64,000 nt of DNA from JOPF136 sp963773835 (GTDB taxonomy: Bacteria > Acidobacteriota > Terriglobia > Acidiferrales > UBA7541). Of the stretch, positions 9,408 to 18,679 are shown in pieces. The position numbers were made by a program, and so were the translations under genes. The stretch spans positions 682,001 through 746,000 of the forward strand of contig CAVZCQ010000004.1 of the NCBI GenBank assembly GCA_963773835.1, written 5' to 3'. Every line of letters starts with the position of its first letter. The stretch's first letter is position 1. The notes below the pieces were generated by a model, which made no database searches, was not told where the DNA came from, and saw only the letters and a program-made list of their open reading frames with translations.

Positions 9408-9505
9408 GGAAGTTCCCGGCGCATCAGTATGGCTTTTCCTCCCTGCCTGCTTCCTGTGAAAGGGTGTGGCCGCGCGCACTGGAATCCGGATTTCCACTGT
9501 TCTGA

Positions 9506-11476
9506 CTAAAACTGGAAGTCCACAGTCGCGGATGACCCCACCGGGCGCCCGTTTATGGTACTCGGAGCATATTCCCACTGGAGCGCAGCCGCACGAAGAG
9601 CGCTCTCGACGATGACATTCACCCCTGCCGGAAAGGTGACTTCGCGCACGTGCCCATGGGCGTCCAGCATCAAATGACACACTACGTGGCCGTGCAACCC
9701 GTTCGCCCGTACCTCGGCGGGAATAACAGGGTGCACCTTGTTGACCGGGACGGCCGGCACGTATTTGAATCCCGGATTCCCCTTGGCAAAAGAAAAAGGC
9801 TCGATGCCGACCAGGGTGAAGATGCCAGCGTCCAGCGGCGGGGCGGGCTCCAAATTGTCGATGGTTATCTCCAGAATCTTGAAATCGTTTCCCACCACTG
9901 ACAATCGCCGGGCCACCATTTTCCCTGAGAAATCCGCGAATGCGTCATAAAGTGTGATGTCGGACCATTGTAGGTGCCCGCGCAACAATCCGTTGTCCGG
10001 ATCAAAATAGTAGGCGACTGCACCCACATCCGGTTTGCCGTTGTCTCCGACCTTCCCTCTCGATACTCGGACCAACTGTATCTTCCCCAACTCGCTGTTC
10101 GCCACCTGCCAACCGGGCCCGTGCGACGCGCTGGCGTCACCCGGCAGGTCCGCGCTGAGCGTGTCCATAGCTTCGTCGATTCTGAGCGGCGCAAAGGCAT
10201 GATCGAATTTTCGATACCCGAGGTCCCCGTTGCGCGACTCCGTGACGGTGTGTCCGCCCAGGCTGGCTTCGCGCCTCCACTGCGCTGGAGAGAGCCAGTA
10301 CTCTTCATAGGTTCCCTTCCCAGTGAGGCCCGCATAGCCGAAGGCTTCAAACGAAGCTTTCAAGTGAAACGGCTGCGCCCCCTCCAGGCGCAACCCGCTG
10401 AGCAGCGAGGCGCGATGGAAATAGCTGCTCGCGTCGGATGGGTTCGCGGCTCCCGATTTGAGTTCTGTTTTGAAATCGAGAACCAGTGTCGTGTCCACTT
10501 GCACGGCGACGCCCTCCACCTGATAGGGTTCGAACTTCCAGCCCATGGCTTGCTCCGCCGTCCAATCCTTCAGCTCCTTGTTGGAAGCCAGATAGGAGCG
10601 CGCTTCGCGGACGCGGCCGCTGCGATCGGCGACAATCCTCAGTTTCACGGTGCCGGTAACAGGTGGACCTGACACTGCCGGCCATTTCAGTTCGGGAAGC
10701 TTCCCGGCCTCCTTCCGGAATTCGGTTCCATCCATAAATACAGTGTGGATTTGCTGCGCGGGTGGCGTAGCCTCCCGGATCGCAAACTGCGCTTCATCCG
10801 GATGCTCCAGCTCGCTCAGTTCCTTGACTTCCGCGTTGACCCGGTTGTCCTTCGTCTTCCAGGCAATCATCTTGTGACGGAAGGGGCGGTAGTCAGCAAA
10901 CACCCCGACGCTCCAACCGGGAAACCACAGGTATTGGAGCAAACCGCTCTGCGAATCCAGCGCAACTACCGCTCTAACCCGCTCACCGTGCTCATCGTTG
11001 AAATACTGGTCGGCAAAGCACTGGCCAGGATTACCATCCGGCTGCTGGATTTCCATGGAGAGATTCTCAAACTTCTGAAGGACGTTGGCGGGGATCGGAT
11101 CGACCAGAGAAACAATCAGGGTTTCTACGGCAGGAGGGAAGTAATCCCCGGTATCGTGTTCGTACTTCTGGTCGCCGTCCACGACCAGTGTCTGCGAAAA
11201 CGCTTTGGAGTGGATGGTGCGCCGCCACTTGGCAGGGGACACCCAGTACTCTTCAAATTCTGCATTGTAGTCCCAGTCCGGGTTCTTCTCGTCCAGCACC
11301 TTCCCCTTCAGGTAAAACGGGCCGTCTCCCGGCTCTGCCAGCGTGGATCGCTTTACGAGTTCCCGGAGCACCGGCGCCACCGGCACCTTTTTGGATTGTT
11401 CCGCTGTCTCGGGGGAACGGGCGACAGTGAACACCATGAGAGCAATTGCAGCAGCTCCTGTTCCCTTGTGACACAT
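9506..11476 (-). CDS. Exported protein with two TonB C-terminal-like domains (internal duplication)
   Basis: A 656-residue protein with a hydrophobic N-terminus (residues 7-20, MCHKGTGAAAIALMVFTV) that is probably a signal or anchor. It is built as two similar halves. Each half has a domain containing EEYWxSPxxWRR (residues 76-86 and 391-402) and ends in a TonB C-terminal-like fold: GTVKLRIVADRSGRVREARS near 275-294 with WKFEPYQVEGV after it, and HGHVVCHLMLDAHGHVREV near 585-605 with LQWEYAPSTINGRPV after it. TonB-C folds bind outer-membrane partners, but there is no typical TonB energy-transducing helix plus proline-rich span. Its function is unknown. The start at 11476 has GAGGAA upstream. 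The gene looks less GC-rich than its neighbours and separates accC from thiE. Confidence 0.75.
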   Translation of the reverse strand: MCHKGTGAAAIALMVFTVARSPETAEQSKKVPVAPVLRELVKRSTLAEPGDGPFYLKGKVLDEKNPDWDYNAEFEEYWVSPAKWRRTIHSKAFSQTLVVDGDQKYEHDTGDYFPPAVETLIVSLVDPIPANVLQKFENLSMEIQQPDGNPGQCFADQYFNDEHGERVRAVVALDSQSGLLQYLWFPGWSVGVFADYRPFRHKMIAWKTKDNRVNAEVKELSELEHPDEAQFAIREATPPAQQIHTVFMDGTEFRKEAGKLPELKWPAVSGPPVTGTVKLRIVADRSGRVREARSYLASNKELKDWTAEQAMGWKFEPYQVEGVAVQVDTTLVLDFKTELKSGAANPSDASSYFHRASLLSGLRLEGAQPFHLKASFEAFGYAGLTGKGTYEEYWLSPAQWRREASLGGHTVTESRNGDLGYRKFDHAFAPLRIDEAMDTLSADLPGDASASHGPGWQVANSELGKIQLVRVSRGKVGDNGKPDVGAVAYYFDPDNGLLRGHLQWSDITLYDAFADFSGKMVARRLSVVGNDFKILEITIDNLEPAPPLDAGIFTLVGIEPFSFAKGNPGFKYVPAVPVNKVHPVIPAEVRANGLHGHVVCHLMLDAHGHVREVTFPAGVNVIVESALRAAALQWEYAPSTINGRPVGSSATVDFQF

Positions 11477-11600
11477 GCGCAATTCCTCGAACCTGCAACA
11501 CCGGCGAGCATACCAAATATCGTTTGGGAACTCGAATGCACACCCGAGCTGGGGGGCGACATGGCAGCACGGGCACGAGGGGCGAAATTGGATAGCCGAC

Positions 11601-11663
11601 TCACTCCTCCAAGGCGCCGGGAAAAACATCGGCGGAAAGGATGGCATAAACCGGGGAAATCAT
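11601..11663 (-). pseudogene. Remnant of the 5' end of a thiE gene
   Basis: An ATG at 11663 overlaps the accC stop as ATGA and opens a 20-codon frame reading MISPVYAILSADVFPGA, then LEE and TGA. This matches the first residues of the complete thiE product downstream (PPLYAILSADVFSGAPE), also at the DNA level over about 40 bases with scattered differences. So accC was once followed directly by a translationally coupled thiE, of which only the first codons remain here. Confidence 0.65.
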
Positions 11664-13009
11664 CGCTGCGCGGATTCGAGGAGATGATCGAGGAAGCCGG
11701 TGTGGAGGTCGCCCTGCATGAATTGCGGGTCGTCCATGACGCGGCGGTGCAGCGGGATGGTCGTCTTGACGCCTTCGATGACGAACATTTCGAGTGCGCG
11801 GCGCATACGCGCAATGGCTTCCGGACGGTCGCTGGCGCGCACGATGAGTTTGGCGATGAGCGAGTCGTAATAAGGAGACACGACGGCATCCGAGTACATG
11901 GCGGTGTCCACACGTACGCCGTGGCCCCCGGGAAAATGGAAGGCGGTGATGCGCCCCGGCGAGGGCGCGAAAGTTTCCGGGTCTTCAGCGTTGATGCGGC
12001 ATTCGATGGAGTGGCCTCGGAAGATGACCCGGGGGACGACGTCATCGAGCCGTTCGCCGGCGGCCACGCGGATCTGGGCTTTGATGAGGTCGATGCCGGT
12101 GACGGTCTCGGTGACGGGATGCTCGACCTGGATGCGGGTGTTCATTTCCAGAAAATAGAAATCGCCGGCGGAGTCACGGAGAAATTCGACGGTGCCGGCG
12201 CCGCTATAGCCGATTTTTTCGAGGGCGGCGACGACGCGGGCGCCCATAGCCTCGCGCGTGGCTTCGTCCACGACGGGCGAGGGCGATTCCTCGATGAGCT
12301 TCTGGTGGCGGCGCTGGATACTGCATTCGCGCTCGCCCAGATGGATGACGCGGCCGTGGCGGTCGCCGAGGATCTGGAATTCGATGTGGCGCGGACGCTC
12401 GAGATATTTCTCCATGTAGACGTCGGGAACGCCGAAGGCCTGCTCGGCCTCGTGGCGGGCGGCGCGGAACGAGGCCACGACCTCCGCCGGGGAACGGACG
12501 ATGCGCATGCCGCGGCCTCCGCCGCCGGCGGTGGCTTTTATCAGGAGGGGATAGCCGATTTCCTCAGCGTGGCGGAGGGCGGCGTGCTCATCTAGGACCA
12601 CTCCCTCGGTGCCGCGGATGATGGGGAGACCTGCGGCGGCGGCTTCGCGGCGGGCGCGATTCTTGTCGCCCATCATGCGGATGACTTCGGCGCTGGGGCC
12701 GAGGAAGGTGATGTGCGAGGCTTCGCAAACATCCGCGAAATTGGCATTTTCGGCCAGAAATCCGTAGCCGGGATGGATGGCGTCCACGTTGGTGATTTCC
12801 GCGGCGCTGATTACTTGCGGGATATTCAGGTAACTGTCCGCGGCGCGCGCGGGGCCGATGCATACGGCTTCGTCGGCAAAACGGACGTGGAGGGCGTTAC
12901 GGTCGGCCTGGGAATAGACCGCGACAGTGGCGATATCCAGCTCCTTGCAGGCGCAAATAACGCGGAGGGCGATTTCCCCGCGGTTGGCGATGAGGATTTT
13001 GCGGAACAT
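11660..13009 (-). CDS. accC: Acetyl-CoA carboxylase, biotin carboxylase subunit
   Basis: A 449-residue ATP-grasp enzyme that carboxylates biotin on AccB in the first step of fatty-acid synthesis. It opens with FRKILIANRGEIALRVI, shows HPGYGFLAEN, the glycine-rich ATP loop ATAGGGGRGMR (about 160-170), the catalytic region HVIHLGERECSIQRRHQK and FLEMNTRIQVEHPVTE. Length and all motifs are normal. It lies 93 bases after accB with a palindromic repeat between them, and its stop overlaps the start of the thiE remnant. It forms part of the pil–pepP–accBC run and is probably cotranscribed with it. Confidence 0.96.
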   Translation of the reverse strand: MFRKILIANRGEIALRVICACKELDIATVAVYSQADRNALHVRFADEAVCIGPARAADSYLNIPQVISAAEITNVDAIHPGYGFLAENANFADVCEASHITFLGPSAEVIRMMGDKNRARREAAAAGLPIIRGTEGVVLDEHAALRHAEEIGYPLLIKATAGGGGRGMRIVRSPAEVVASFRAARHEAEQAFGVPDVYMEKYLERPRHIEFQILGDRHGRVIHLGERECSIQRRHQKLIEESPSPVVDEATREAMGARVVAALEKIGYSGAGTVEFLRDSAGDFYFLEMNTRIQVEHPVTETVTGIDLIKAQIRVAAGERLDDVVPRVIFRGHSIECRINAEDPETFAPSPGRITAFHFPGGHGVRVDTAMYSDAVVSPYYDSLIAKLIVRASDRPEAIARMRRALEMFVIEGVKTTIPLHRRVMDDPQFMQGDLHTGFLDHLLESAQR

Positions 13010-13078
13010 GGATGTCGTTGGCGCGGCCGCGCGGCTTCAGACGTTAGAACCCGAGTAGTTAAGGCCAGGACCGGGCCT

Positions 13079-13106
13079 GTAGGGGTACGACATGTGGTGC
13101 CCCTAC
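13079..13106. repeat. Palindromic repeat between accB and accC
   Basis: Arms GTAGGGG and CCCCTAC enclose TACGACATGTGGTG, which is itself nearly self-complementary. The minus-strand TAG in CCCCTAC is the accB stop codon. It is almost the same as the palindrome at the right end of the window (63978 on), so it is one member of a dispersed family. Confidence 0.75.
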
Positions 13107-13645
13107 GAAGTGCTTTCGGATGCCGGCCGGAGGGCGAACAGGGGCTGGCCGTATTCCACCGGCTGGCCGTTCTCCACGAGACACCGGACAATTTCCCCGG
13201 CCTGATCCGCTTCAATTTCGTTCATCAGCTTCATCGCTTCCACGATGCAGAGCACCTGGCCGCGGGTCACCACGTCGCCCACTTTGACGAACGGGGGTGC
13301 ATCGGGAGAGGGCGAGGCGTAGAAGGTCCCGACGATTGGGGATTTGACGGTGCGCAGGTCGCCGGCGGACGGCTCGGCAGCAACGGCGGCGCCGGAGGCC
13401 GTTTCCACGGGGCCCGGTTTGCCGGCAGCAAGGGCTCGAGGCGCCGAAGAGACGGCGAGGGGCGCAGCGGCCGCCGCGCCGGTCGGGGACTGCCGCTTCA
13501 GGCGCACATGCAGACCGCCGCGCTCGTAGTCCAGCTCTTCGAGGCCGTGGTCGGTCATGAATGCCAGGATGCGCTCGATTTCCGCGAGGTCCACGCGAGG
13601 CGCAGAGCCGGAAGGAGCGGGCTTGCTGTTTTTTGTCTTCGCCAT
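13103..13645 (-). CDS. accB: Acetyl-CoA carboxylase, biotin carboxyl carrier protein
   Basis: A 180-residue carrier protein. The N-terminal region (16-50) is the usual AccB interaction segment, residues 52-100 form an Ala/Pro-rich flexible linker, and the C-terminal lipoyl-like domain begins at VKSPIVGTFY. The biotinylation motif EAMKLMNEI places the modified lysine at residue 139. It passes the carboxyl group from AccC to the carboxyltransferase. Its stop codon is formed by a palindromic repeat. It follows the M24 peptidase gene by 43 bases. Confidence 0.95.
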   Translation of the reverse strand: MAKTKNSKPAPSGSAPRVDLAEIERILAFMTDHGLEELDYERGGLHVRLKRQSPTGAAAAAPLAVSSAPRALAAGKPGPVETASGAAVAAEPSAGDLRTVKSPIVGTFYASPSPDAPPFVKVGDVVTRGQVLCIVEAMKLMNEIEADQAGEIVRCLVENGQPVEYGQPLFALRPASESTS

Positions 13646-13688
13646 GGGACTCGGGAAAGAGGCGCGCGGCCGGGGACGGCGGCGGGCC

Positions 13689-14780
13689 TCACACTTCGAT
13701 CAGCTCCCGGGGCGCGGAGGTGAGCGTCTCGCTGCCTCCGTCGAGGACGAGGACGTCGTCTTCGATGCGAATCCCCCCGCGGCCGGGAATATAGATTCCG
13801 GGTTCGATGGTAACCACGCTCCCCGCCTTCAAGGCCGTCCTCTGATCCCTGCGGAGCGAGGGCTGCTCGTGCACCTCGAGGCCCAGGCCGTGGCCCGTGC
13901 TGTGGATGAAATAGCCATCCAGAGCGTGGGTGCGCAGGACGCTGCGCGCCGCCTCATCCACCCGTCCGGCTTCCACTCCGGCCCTCACCGCTGCCCGGGC
14001 GGCGGTCTGCGCGTCCTGAACCGCTTGATACCAACGGCGAACCTCGTGGGACGCGTGCCCGACGTGAATCGTCCGAGTAAGGTCGGAACAATAGCCGCGC
14101 AGTATAACACCCAGGTCGAGGACGACCAAATCCTTTTCTTTGAGTCGTTTGGACGAGGCGCGGCCGTGGGGAAGCGCGGCGCGTGGGCCGGAGGCAACGA
14201 TGGTTTCAAACGAGGGGCCTTCCGCCCCCAGCTTCCTCATCCGGTATTCGATCTCGGCGGCCAGATCGAGCTCGGTGATGCCCGCTCGCGCGGCGCCAAT
14301 GGCGTGCTGGACCACCTGGGAGGCAATGCGGGCAGCGGCGCGCATGCGGCGCAGCTCATCGGCGTCTTTGACCTCGCGGAGGGCTTCCACCTGCCCGCGC
14401 CTCCCTTTCCAGGACCAGCGGGTACCGGCTGCACGGCGAGCTTGTTGCAACTCGGCAACGGTAAAATTGTCCTCTTCAAACAGCAGGCGCCCGCCCCGGG
14501 AGAGACTGGCCAGAAACTCGCCAGCAGCCTGCGGGAGCGCCTTGCGGGTGATGTGGATGCGGGCGTGGCTGTGGCGGCACTCCTGGGGCGCCTGGGTCTG
14601 GAAGCGGGGATCGGTGAACAGCACAGTTTTGCCCGGCGCGACGAGAAGCATCGCGTTGTCGCCGGAGAACCCCGAGAGATAGAAGACGTTCGGGCGGTGA
14701 CTCACCAGCAGGCAATCGGCGCCCGCCCGGCGGAGGTGTGCGCGGAGACGGCGGATTCGATTTGAGAAGAGCGGAGGCAT
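13689..14780 (-). CDS. M24 family Xaa-Pro aminopeptidase
   Basis: A 363-residue cytosolic metallopeptidase of the creatinase/PepP–PepQ group, which removes residues next to proline. The N-terminal domain has RPNVFYLSGFSGDNA. The C-terminal pita-bread domain keeps all dinuclear metal ligands: the two Asp in LVVLDLGVILRGYCSDLTRT, His in HSTGHGLGLEVHE, and Glu in TIEPGIYIP and IRIEDDVLV. Length matches the short proline dipeptidase/aminopeptidase type. It lies between pilQ (69 bases upstream) and accB (43 bases downstream), an arrangement like pepQ–efp–accBC in other phyla but without efp. Confidence 0.92.
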   Translation of the reverse strand: MPPLFSNRIRRLRAHLRRAGADCLLVSHRPNVFYLSGFSGDNAMLLVAPGKTVLFTDPRFQTQAPQECRHSHARIHITRKALPQAAGEFLASLSRGGRLLFEEDNFTVAELQQARRAAGTRWSWKGRRGQVEALREVKDADELRRMRAAARIASQVVQHAIGAARAGITELDLAAEIEYRMRKLGAEGPSFETIVASGPRAALPHGRASSKRLKEKDLVVLDLGVILRGYCSDLTRTIHVGHASHEVRRWYQAVQDAQTAARAAVRAGVEAGRVDEAARSVLRTHALDGYFIHSTGHGLGLEVHEQPSLRRDQRTALKAGSVVTIEPGIYIPGRGGIRIEDDVLVLDGGSETLTSAPRELIEV

Positions 14781-14849
14781 GGGCAGCCGGGAAAGAAAAA
14801 GGGAGAGAGGCGGCGGCCTCTCTGCCCGGATTCCTGGGATTCCTCGCGG

Positions 14850-17333
14850 CTACGAGGGGATAATCCGCGGGGTGATGAAGAACAGCAGTTCCATGGACGA
14901 CGTGGTGACGCTGGTGTGCCGGAACAGATGACCGATCACCGGGATGCTGCCCAGCAGCGGGGTTTGATCCACGGTGGTCTGCTGGGAGGAGATGATGACG
15001 CCGCCGATGACGACGGTGCCTCCATCGGCCACCAGCACCTTGGTCTGCGCTTCCTGCGTGTCCAACGCGGGAATGCCCATGACGCGCGGAATGCCGGGAT
15101 CGATCTGGGTGTTCTCCACGTCCACGTCCATGTAGATCGTGCCTTCCGCGGTGATCTGCGGAGTGACCTGGAGACGGAGCACGGCGTCGATGAATTCGGT
15201 GGAGATGGTGTTGTTGATGACGGTCTGCACCGGAATCTTAGTACCCTGCTTGACCACGGCCGGCTGGTTGTTCTGTGTGACCACTTTGGGCTTGGAGAGC
15301 AGTTTGCCGACGCCCCGGGACTCCGCCGCGGAGATGATCAGGTCGATGGCCACGTTGGTGGACGTATACACATACTGGAAGCCGGTGTTCGGCGTGGTCG
15401 CGCCCAGATTCGTGTTCAGCGGAATCTGGGTGCCGCCGGAGACGGTTACGGGAGGTACGGGCAACCCTGTGCCCCGGGTAATTGGGCTGACAAACAGGGG
15501 ATTGCCCGGCAAACCGCCGAACAAATCCTTCCCGTTTGCGGCCGAGGAGGAAATCCCAAACTGGGTGCCGATCTCGCGCGAGAAGGTGCGCGAGGCGGAA
15601 ACGACGCGGGCTTCAATCTCCACCTGCTGCGATTTGCGATCGAGCTGTTTAATCAGCGCGTCGAGATCCGGGAAGACCGAGGGAATGTCGCGGATGATCA
15701 GCATGTTGGCACGATCATCCGCCAGGATGTCTCCGCGGGAAGAGAGGAAACGCTTCAGGACGTCCCGGACGGAGCTGGCCTTGGCGTAGCTGAGCGTGCG
15801 GGTGGCGGTGACGGCCGGCACGGCCTCGTTCTGGGCCTTGGAAAGGTCGCGCTGCTGCTCGGCTTCGCGCTTCAGCGTTTCGCGGGTGGCGATGCGCAGG
15901 ACGTTGCCTTGGAGTTGCTTATCCAAGCCGTTGTTCTGGAGCACGATGTCGAGCGCCTGGTCCCACGGCACATCGTCGAGAACCAGGGTGAGCGTGCCGC
16001 GAACGGCGGGATCGAGCACGACGTTCAGGCCGCTGATTTCGTGGATCAGCCGGAAGAAATCCTTCAGGTCCACGTCCTTCAAATTCACGGAAATGGGCTC
16101 GCCCGAGTACTTTTTCCCCTGGGGAGCGGGAGCGGCGCCGGGAGCGGCGGCGGATTGCGAGGCATCCACGGCTTCCGCGCGCGGAGCGGCGGGAACGGCC
16201 GCGGGCGCGCGATCGCCACTGGCGGTTTCTCCACGAGGAGTTGCCAGGGAGGCCGACTCGCCGGTGAGCGACTTCGGCAACGGCATGGAACCCGAATCCA
16301 CAGTGACTGCGGGCGGCGAGAACATGGGCTTTTCCGCTACGGCGGCTGGGACCGGAGCAGGCTGCGGAGGCGGGACTGCTTCCGCGACAGGCTGAGACTC
16401 GGCAGGAGCAGGCGCGGCTCGCTGGGCCGTGCGCTCGCTGACCGGCTCCGCACGGCTGACTTCCGCCTTCTTGGCGATCGGCTTCGCCGCGGCAACGTCC
16501 GTGGCGCCGAAACTGATGGCCAGACCCGAATCAGTGGGCATGACCTGGTACGCGGCGGCACGTTCCAGATCGATCACCACGCGAGCCATCTCCGGCCTGA
16601 ACTGAGAGGCGCGAATCCCGCTCACCGGGTCGAGCACGCCGGAAGGCTTGTGGAGGCGGCCGACCGTGGCGCCTTCAAAATCGAGCACCAGGCGCTCCGG
16701 ATGGGTCAGACGAAGGACCTGGTAATTGAGTTTTCCGGCGGCTTCCACGCGCACAATCACCTGGTCGTTGGCGCGAGCCACGGTGACGCGCTCGATGCGC
16801 GCGCCCCCCGCTTCACCCGCGTGCGATGAAGAGGCGGCCGCGGGCGCGGAATCCTTGGAGACGCGCTTGGTGGAAGTCATTACCGCGGGCTGCAGATGAG
16901 CGGCGGGCGCGGCGGCCTGTGGGGAGTCAAACGCAACCGTCAGGTCGCTGGCGCTGGGCCGTTCCACCCGCGGGCCCACTGGGCGGCGAAGCAGGACTTC
17001 CAGCCGCACCATGGCATGCCCCATCGAGCGGTAGGGCAGCAGGCGGTAGCTGCTCACCAGGTCGGAGTTGAGCACGCGGGGCGATCCGCTGCCGTCGAGC
17101 ACCACTCCGGACATCTCAACGATGTAGAGCGTGTCGCTGGAGCGGAGCGTGGTGTAGTCAAACGGCCCGCTGGCGTGCAGGGCCAGACGCACACCCGTGG
17201 CGTCCACCGCGGCTTGCACGTGCAGCGTGGCCGGCGGCCCCTCCTGGGCACAGAGGGGAATTCCGGCCAATGCCAGCACAATCACAACCAGCGCGGCCGT
17301 GCGCCAGTGGCGGGTCGGCCCGTTCGTTTTCAT
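14850..17333 (-). CDS. pilQ: Type IV pilus secretin
   Basis: An 827-residue outer-membrane secretin that forms the exit channel for type IV pili. Order of domains: signal peptide (about 11-29), first AMIN domain (34-135), second AMIN domain (about 180-285), a long Pro/Ala linker (290-420), the secretin-TonB short domain ISVNLKDVDLKDFFRL followed by NVVLDPAV (about 430-515), a KH-like N domain (540-600) and the secretin core (660-825) with LLSKPKVVTQNNQPA and TPLLGSIPVIGHLFRH near the end. AMIN domains bind peptidoglycan. It is longer than many PilQ proteins because of the linker. The start overlaps the pilP stop as ATGA. Confidence 0.95.
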   Translation of the reverse strand: MKTNGPTRHWRTAALVVIVLALAGIPLCAQEGPPATLHVQAAVDATGVRLALHASGPFDYTTLRSSDTLYIVEMSGVVLDGSGSPRVLNSDLVSSYRLLPYRSMGHAMVRLEVLLRRPVGPRVERPSASDLTVAFDSPQAAAPAAHLQPAVMTSTKRVSKDSAPAAASSSHAGEAGGARIERVTVARANDQVIVRVEAAGKLNYQVLRLTHPERLVLDFEGATVGRLHKPSGVLDPVSGIRASQFRPEMARVVIDLERAAAYQVMPTDSGLAISFGATDVAAAKPIAKKAEVSRAEPVSERTAQRAAPAPAESQPVAEAVPPPQPAPVPAAVAEKPMFSPPAVTVDSGSMPLPKSLTGESASLATPRGETASGDRAPAAVPAAPRAEAVDASQSAAAPGAAPAPQGKKYSGEPISVNLKDVDLKDFFRLIHEISGLNVVLDPAVRGTLTLVLDDVPWDQALDIVLQNNGLDKQLQGNVLRIATRETLKREAEQQRDLSKAQNEAVPAVTATRTLSYAKASSVRDVLKRFLSSRGDILADDRANMLIIRDIPSVFPDLDALIKQLDRKSQQVEIEARVVSASRTFSREIGTQFGISSSAANGKDLFGGLPGNPLFVSPITRGTGLPVPPVTVSGGTQIPLNTNLGATTPNTGFQYVYTSTNVAIDLIISAAESRGVGKLLSKPKVVTQNNQPAVVKQGTKIPVQTVINNTISTEFIDAVLRLQVTPQITAEGTIYMDVDVENTQIDPGIPRVMGIPALDTQEAQTKVLVADGGTVVIGGVIISSQQTTVDQTPLLGSIPVIGHLFRHTSVTTSSMELLFFITPRIIPS

Positions 17334-17992
17334 TGCTGCTCTCCTGCGCTAGGGTAAACTCGCTTCACAACCGTCCGCTCGATTTCCTTGCCGAAAGGAT
17401 CCTTGCCCGATTCCTGAAAGGTGACAGCGTCCATGCTGATTTGCTCGACGCGGCCGTCAAACAACCGGTCGCCCTGATGGAGGAAATAGGTGCGGCCCTG
17501 GGGGTTGAGCACCACAACAATCATGCCGTTCTGGCTGCGAACGATTCCATCCACCCGCAGCGTGGAAACCTGGAGCCCGGCCTTCCCGGGCGGAAGAACG
17601 ATGGGTCCGCGTGTGCCGGCGAAGAGGCCCAGGAAGGGATCGCGCCCGTGAGGCTTGCTCTGCACCTTGGAGGATTCCTCTTCCTTCTTCTGGCCCTCGG
17701 ACTGCTTCGCAGGCGCCTTCTTGGGTTCGTGATGCGCCACAGGCGGCTTGGCCGGCGCGGGCTTGCGGGCCGGTGCTTTGGCCTGGGCCTTTGACGGAGC
17801 TTTTGCGGGCGCCTGGGCCGGGGCCTTCGCGGCCGGCGCAGGTGCGGCCTTCGCAGGTGCGGCCTTCGCAGGCGCCTTGGCGGGGGGAGCCTGAGGAGAG
17901 CTCGGCGACGGCTGGGCCTTGGCCACCAAGGCCAAAGCCATGCCGAGCATCAGGGGAGCCAACCGGTTCACGATGTTGAGTGGCCGCAGCAT
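17330..17992 (-). CDS. pilP: Type IV pilus assembly lipoprotein-like protein PilP
   Basis: A 220-residue protein of the inner-membrane alignment complex. It has an N-terminal hydrophobic leader (about 8-25), a very low-complexity Ala/Lys/Pro linker (28-95, many APAKA units) and a C-terminal HR-type beta domain (GRDPFLGLF..., LRVDGIVRSQNGMIVV, FLHQGDRLFDGRVEQI). That domain normally docks on the PilQ N domain. No lipobox Cys is visible, so it may be anchored by the leader rather than lipid. It sits between pilO and pilQ with a 4-base overlap with pilQ, as expected for the operon. Confidence 0.88.
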   Translation of the reverse strand: MLRPLNIVNRLAPLMLGMALALVAKAQPSPSSPQAPPAKAPAKAAPAKAAPAPAAKAPAQAPAKAPSKAQAKAPARKPAPAKPPVAHHEPKKAPAKQSEGQKKEEESSKVQSKPHGRDPFLGLFAGTRGPIVLPPGKAGLQVSTLRVDGIVRSQNGMIVVVLNPQGRTYFLHQGDRLFDGRVEQISMDAVTFQESGKDPFGKEIERTVVKRVYPSAGEQQ

Positions 17993-18007
17993 GATTCACC
18001 CTTCCGT

Positions 18008-18664
18008 CTAACGACGCCCTGCACCCGGCTTCTGACCGGGCTTGGCCGGTGCGGGGCCCTGAATGCCGCCGGTAAAATACGTCGTGGCCGTGAAGGTCCC
18101 ATAAACCGTGGTCCCAGGCCGTAGCGGAAACTTGGGAGCCGGAGGCGCGCCGCTGTAATGAACATTGGGCGCGGCAAAGGTCAGATCCGCGACGTTGATG
18201 ATCCGCGAGAGCCGGCTGAGCCGGGTGAAGAAATCGACGACCTGATAATAGGGGCCGTCCACGGCGATCTCGAAAGGCACCTCGTAGAAGTAGTCCTTGG
18301 GCTCGATGGGCTTGGCTTTCAGATCGCGGATGGAGACGTTGGAAGCCCGCGCGGAATCGCTGAGGGCTCTGATGAATTCGTCCACCTGCTTCTCGTCGGG
18401 GACGATGGTCTTCAGGGTGTCGAGCTCTTTCTGCATGGCGCCGATTTCGGCCACCAACTGGCCGCGCTGGCGCTCGTACACCTGAAGCGCCGTCACTTCC
18501 TTCTGGATATTGGCGAGTTCCTTTTCGCTATTGTCGCGGTCGGCGCGGACCTGCTGGATGGGCAGGCCGGGGATGTACTCTCCGGCCGCGAAAATGCCGG
18601 CCGCGAGCACGAGATAGGCAATCGCCTGGATGGGAGCCGGCAGTTCGCGGAATGAGATGGCCAT
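18008..18664 (-). CDS. pilO: Type IV pilus inner-membrane protein PilO
   Basis: A 218-residue bitopic protein: one membrane helix at residues 14-33 (AIAYLVLAAGIFAAGEYIPG), a coiled coil at about 40-90 (DNSEKELANIQKEVTALQV) and a ferredoxin-like periplasmic domain (EVPFEIAVDGPYYQVVDFFTRL). PilO pairs with PilN to span the periplasm between PilM and PilP. It lies 15 bases after pilN and 15 before pilP. Gene order and topology leave little doubt. Confidence 0.92.
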   Translation of the reverse strand: MAISFRELPAPIQAIAYLVLAAGIFAAGEYIPGLPIQQVRADRDNSEKELANIQKEVTALQVYERQRGQLVAEIGAMQKELDTLKTIVPDEKQVDEFIRALSDSARASNVSIRDLKAKPIEPKDYFYEVPFEIAVDGPYYQVVDFFTRLSRLSRIINVADLTFAAPNVHYSGAPPAPKFPLRPGTTVYGTFTATTYFTGGIQGPAPAKPGQKPGAGRR

Positions 18665-18679
18665 GGCCGCTGTTCCCCT

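Noticed and set aside
9408..9505. Possible TPP riboswitch before thiE
   Set aside because: No CUGAGA or the other thi-box core elements were found.
10745..12595. Plus-strand frame of 616 codons across accC and the TonB-C gene
   Set aside because: Antisense to two well-supported genes and without recognisable domains.
14916..16829. Plus-strand frame of 637 codons inside pilQ
   Set aside because: Antisense shadow of the secretin gene.
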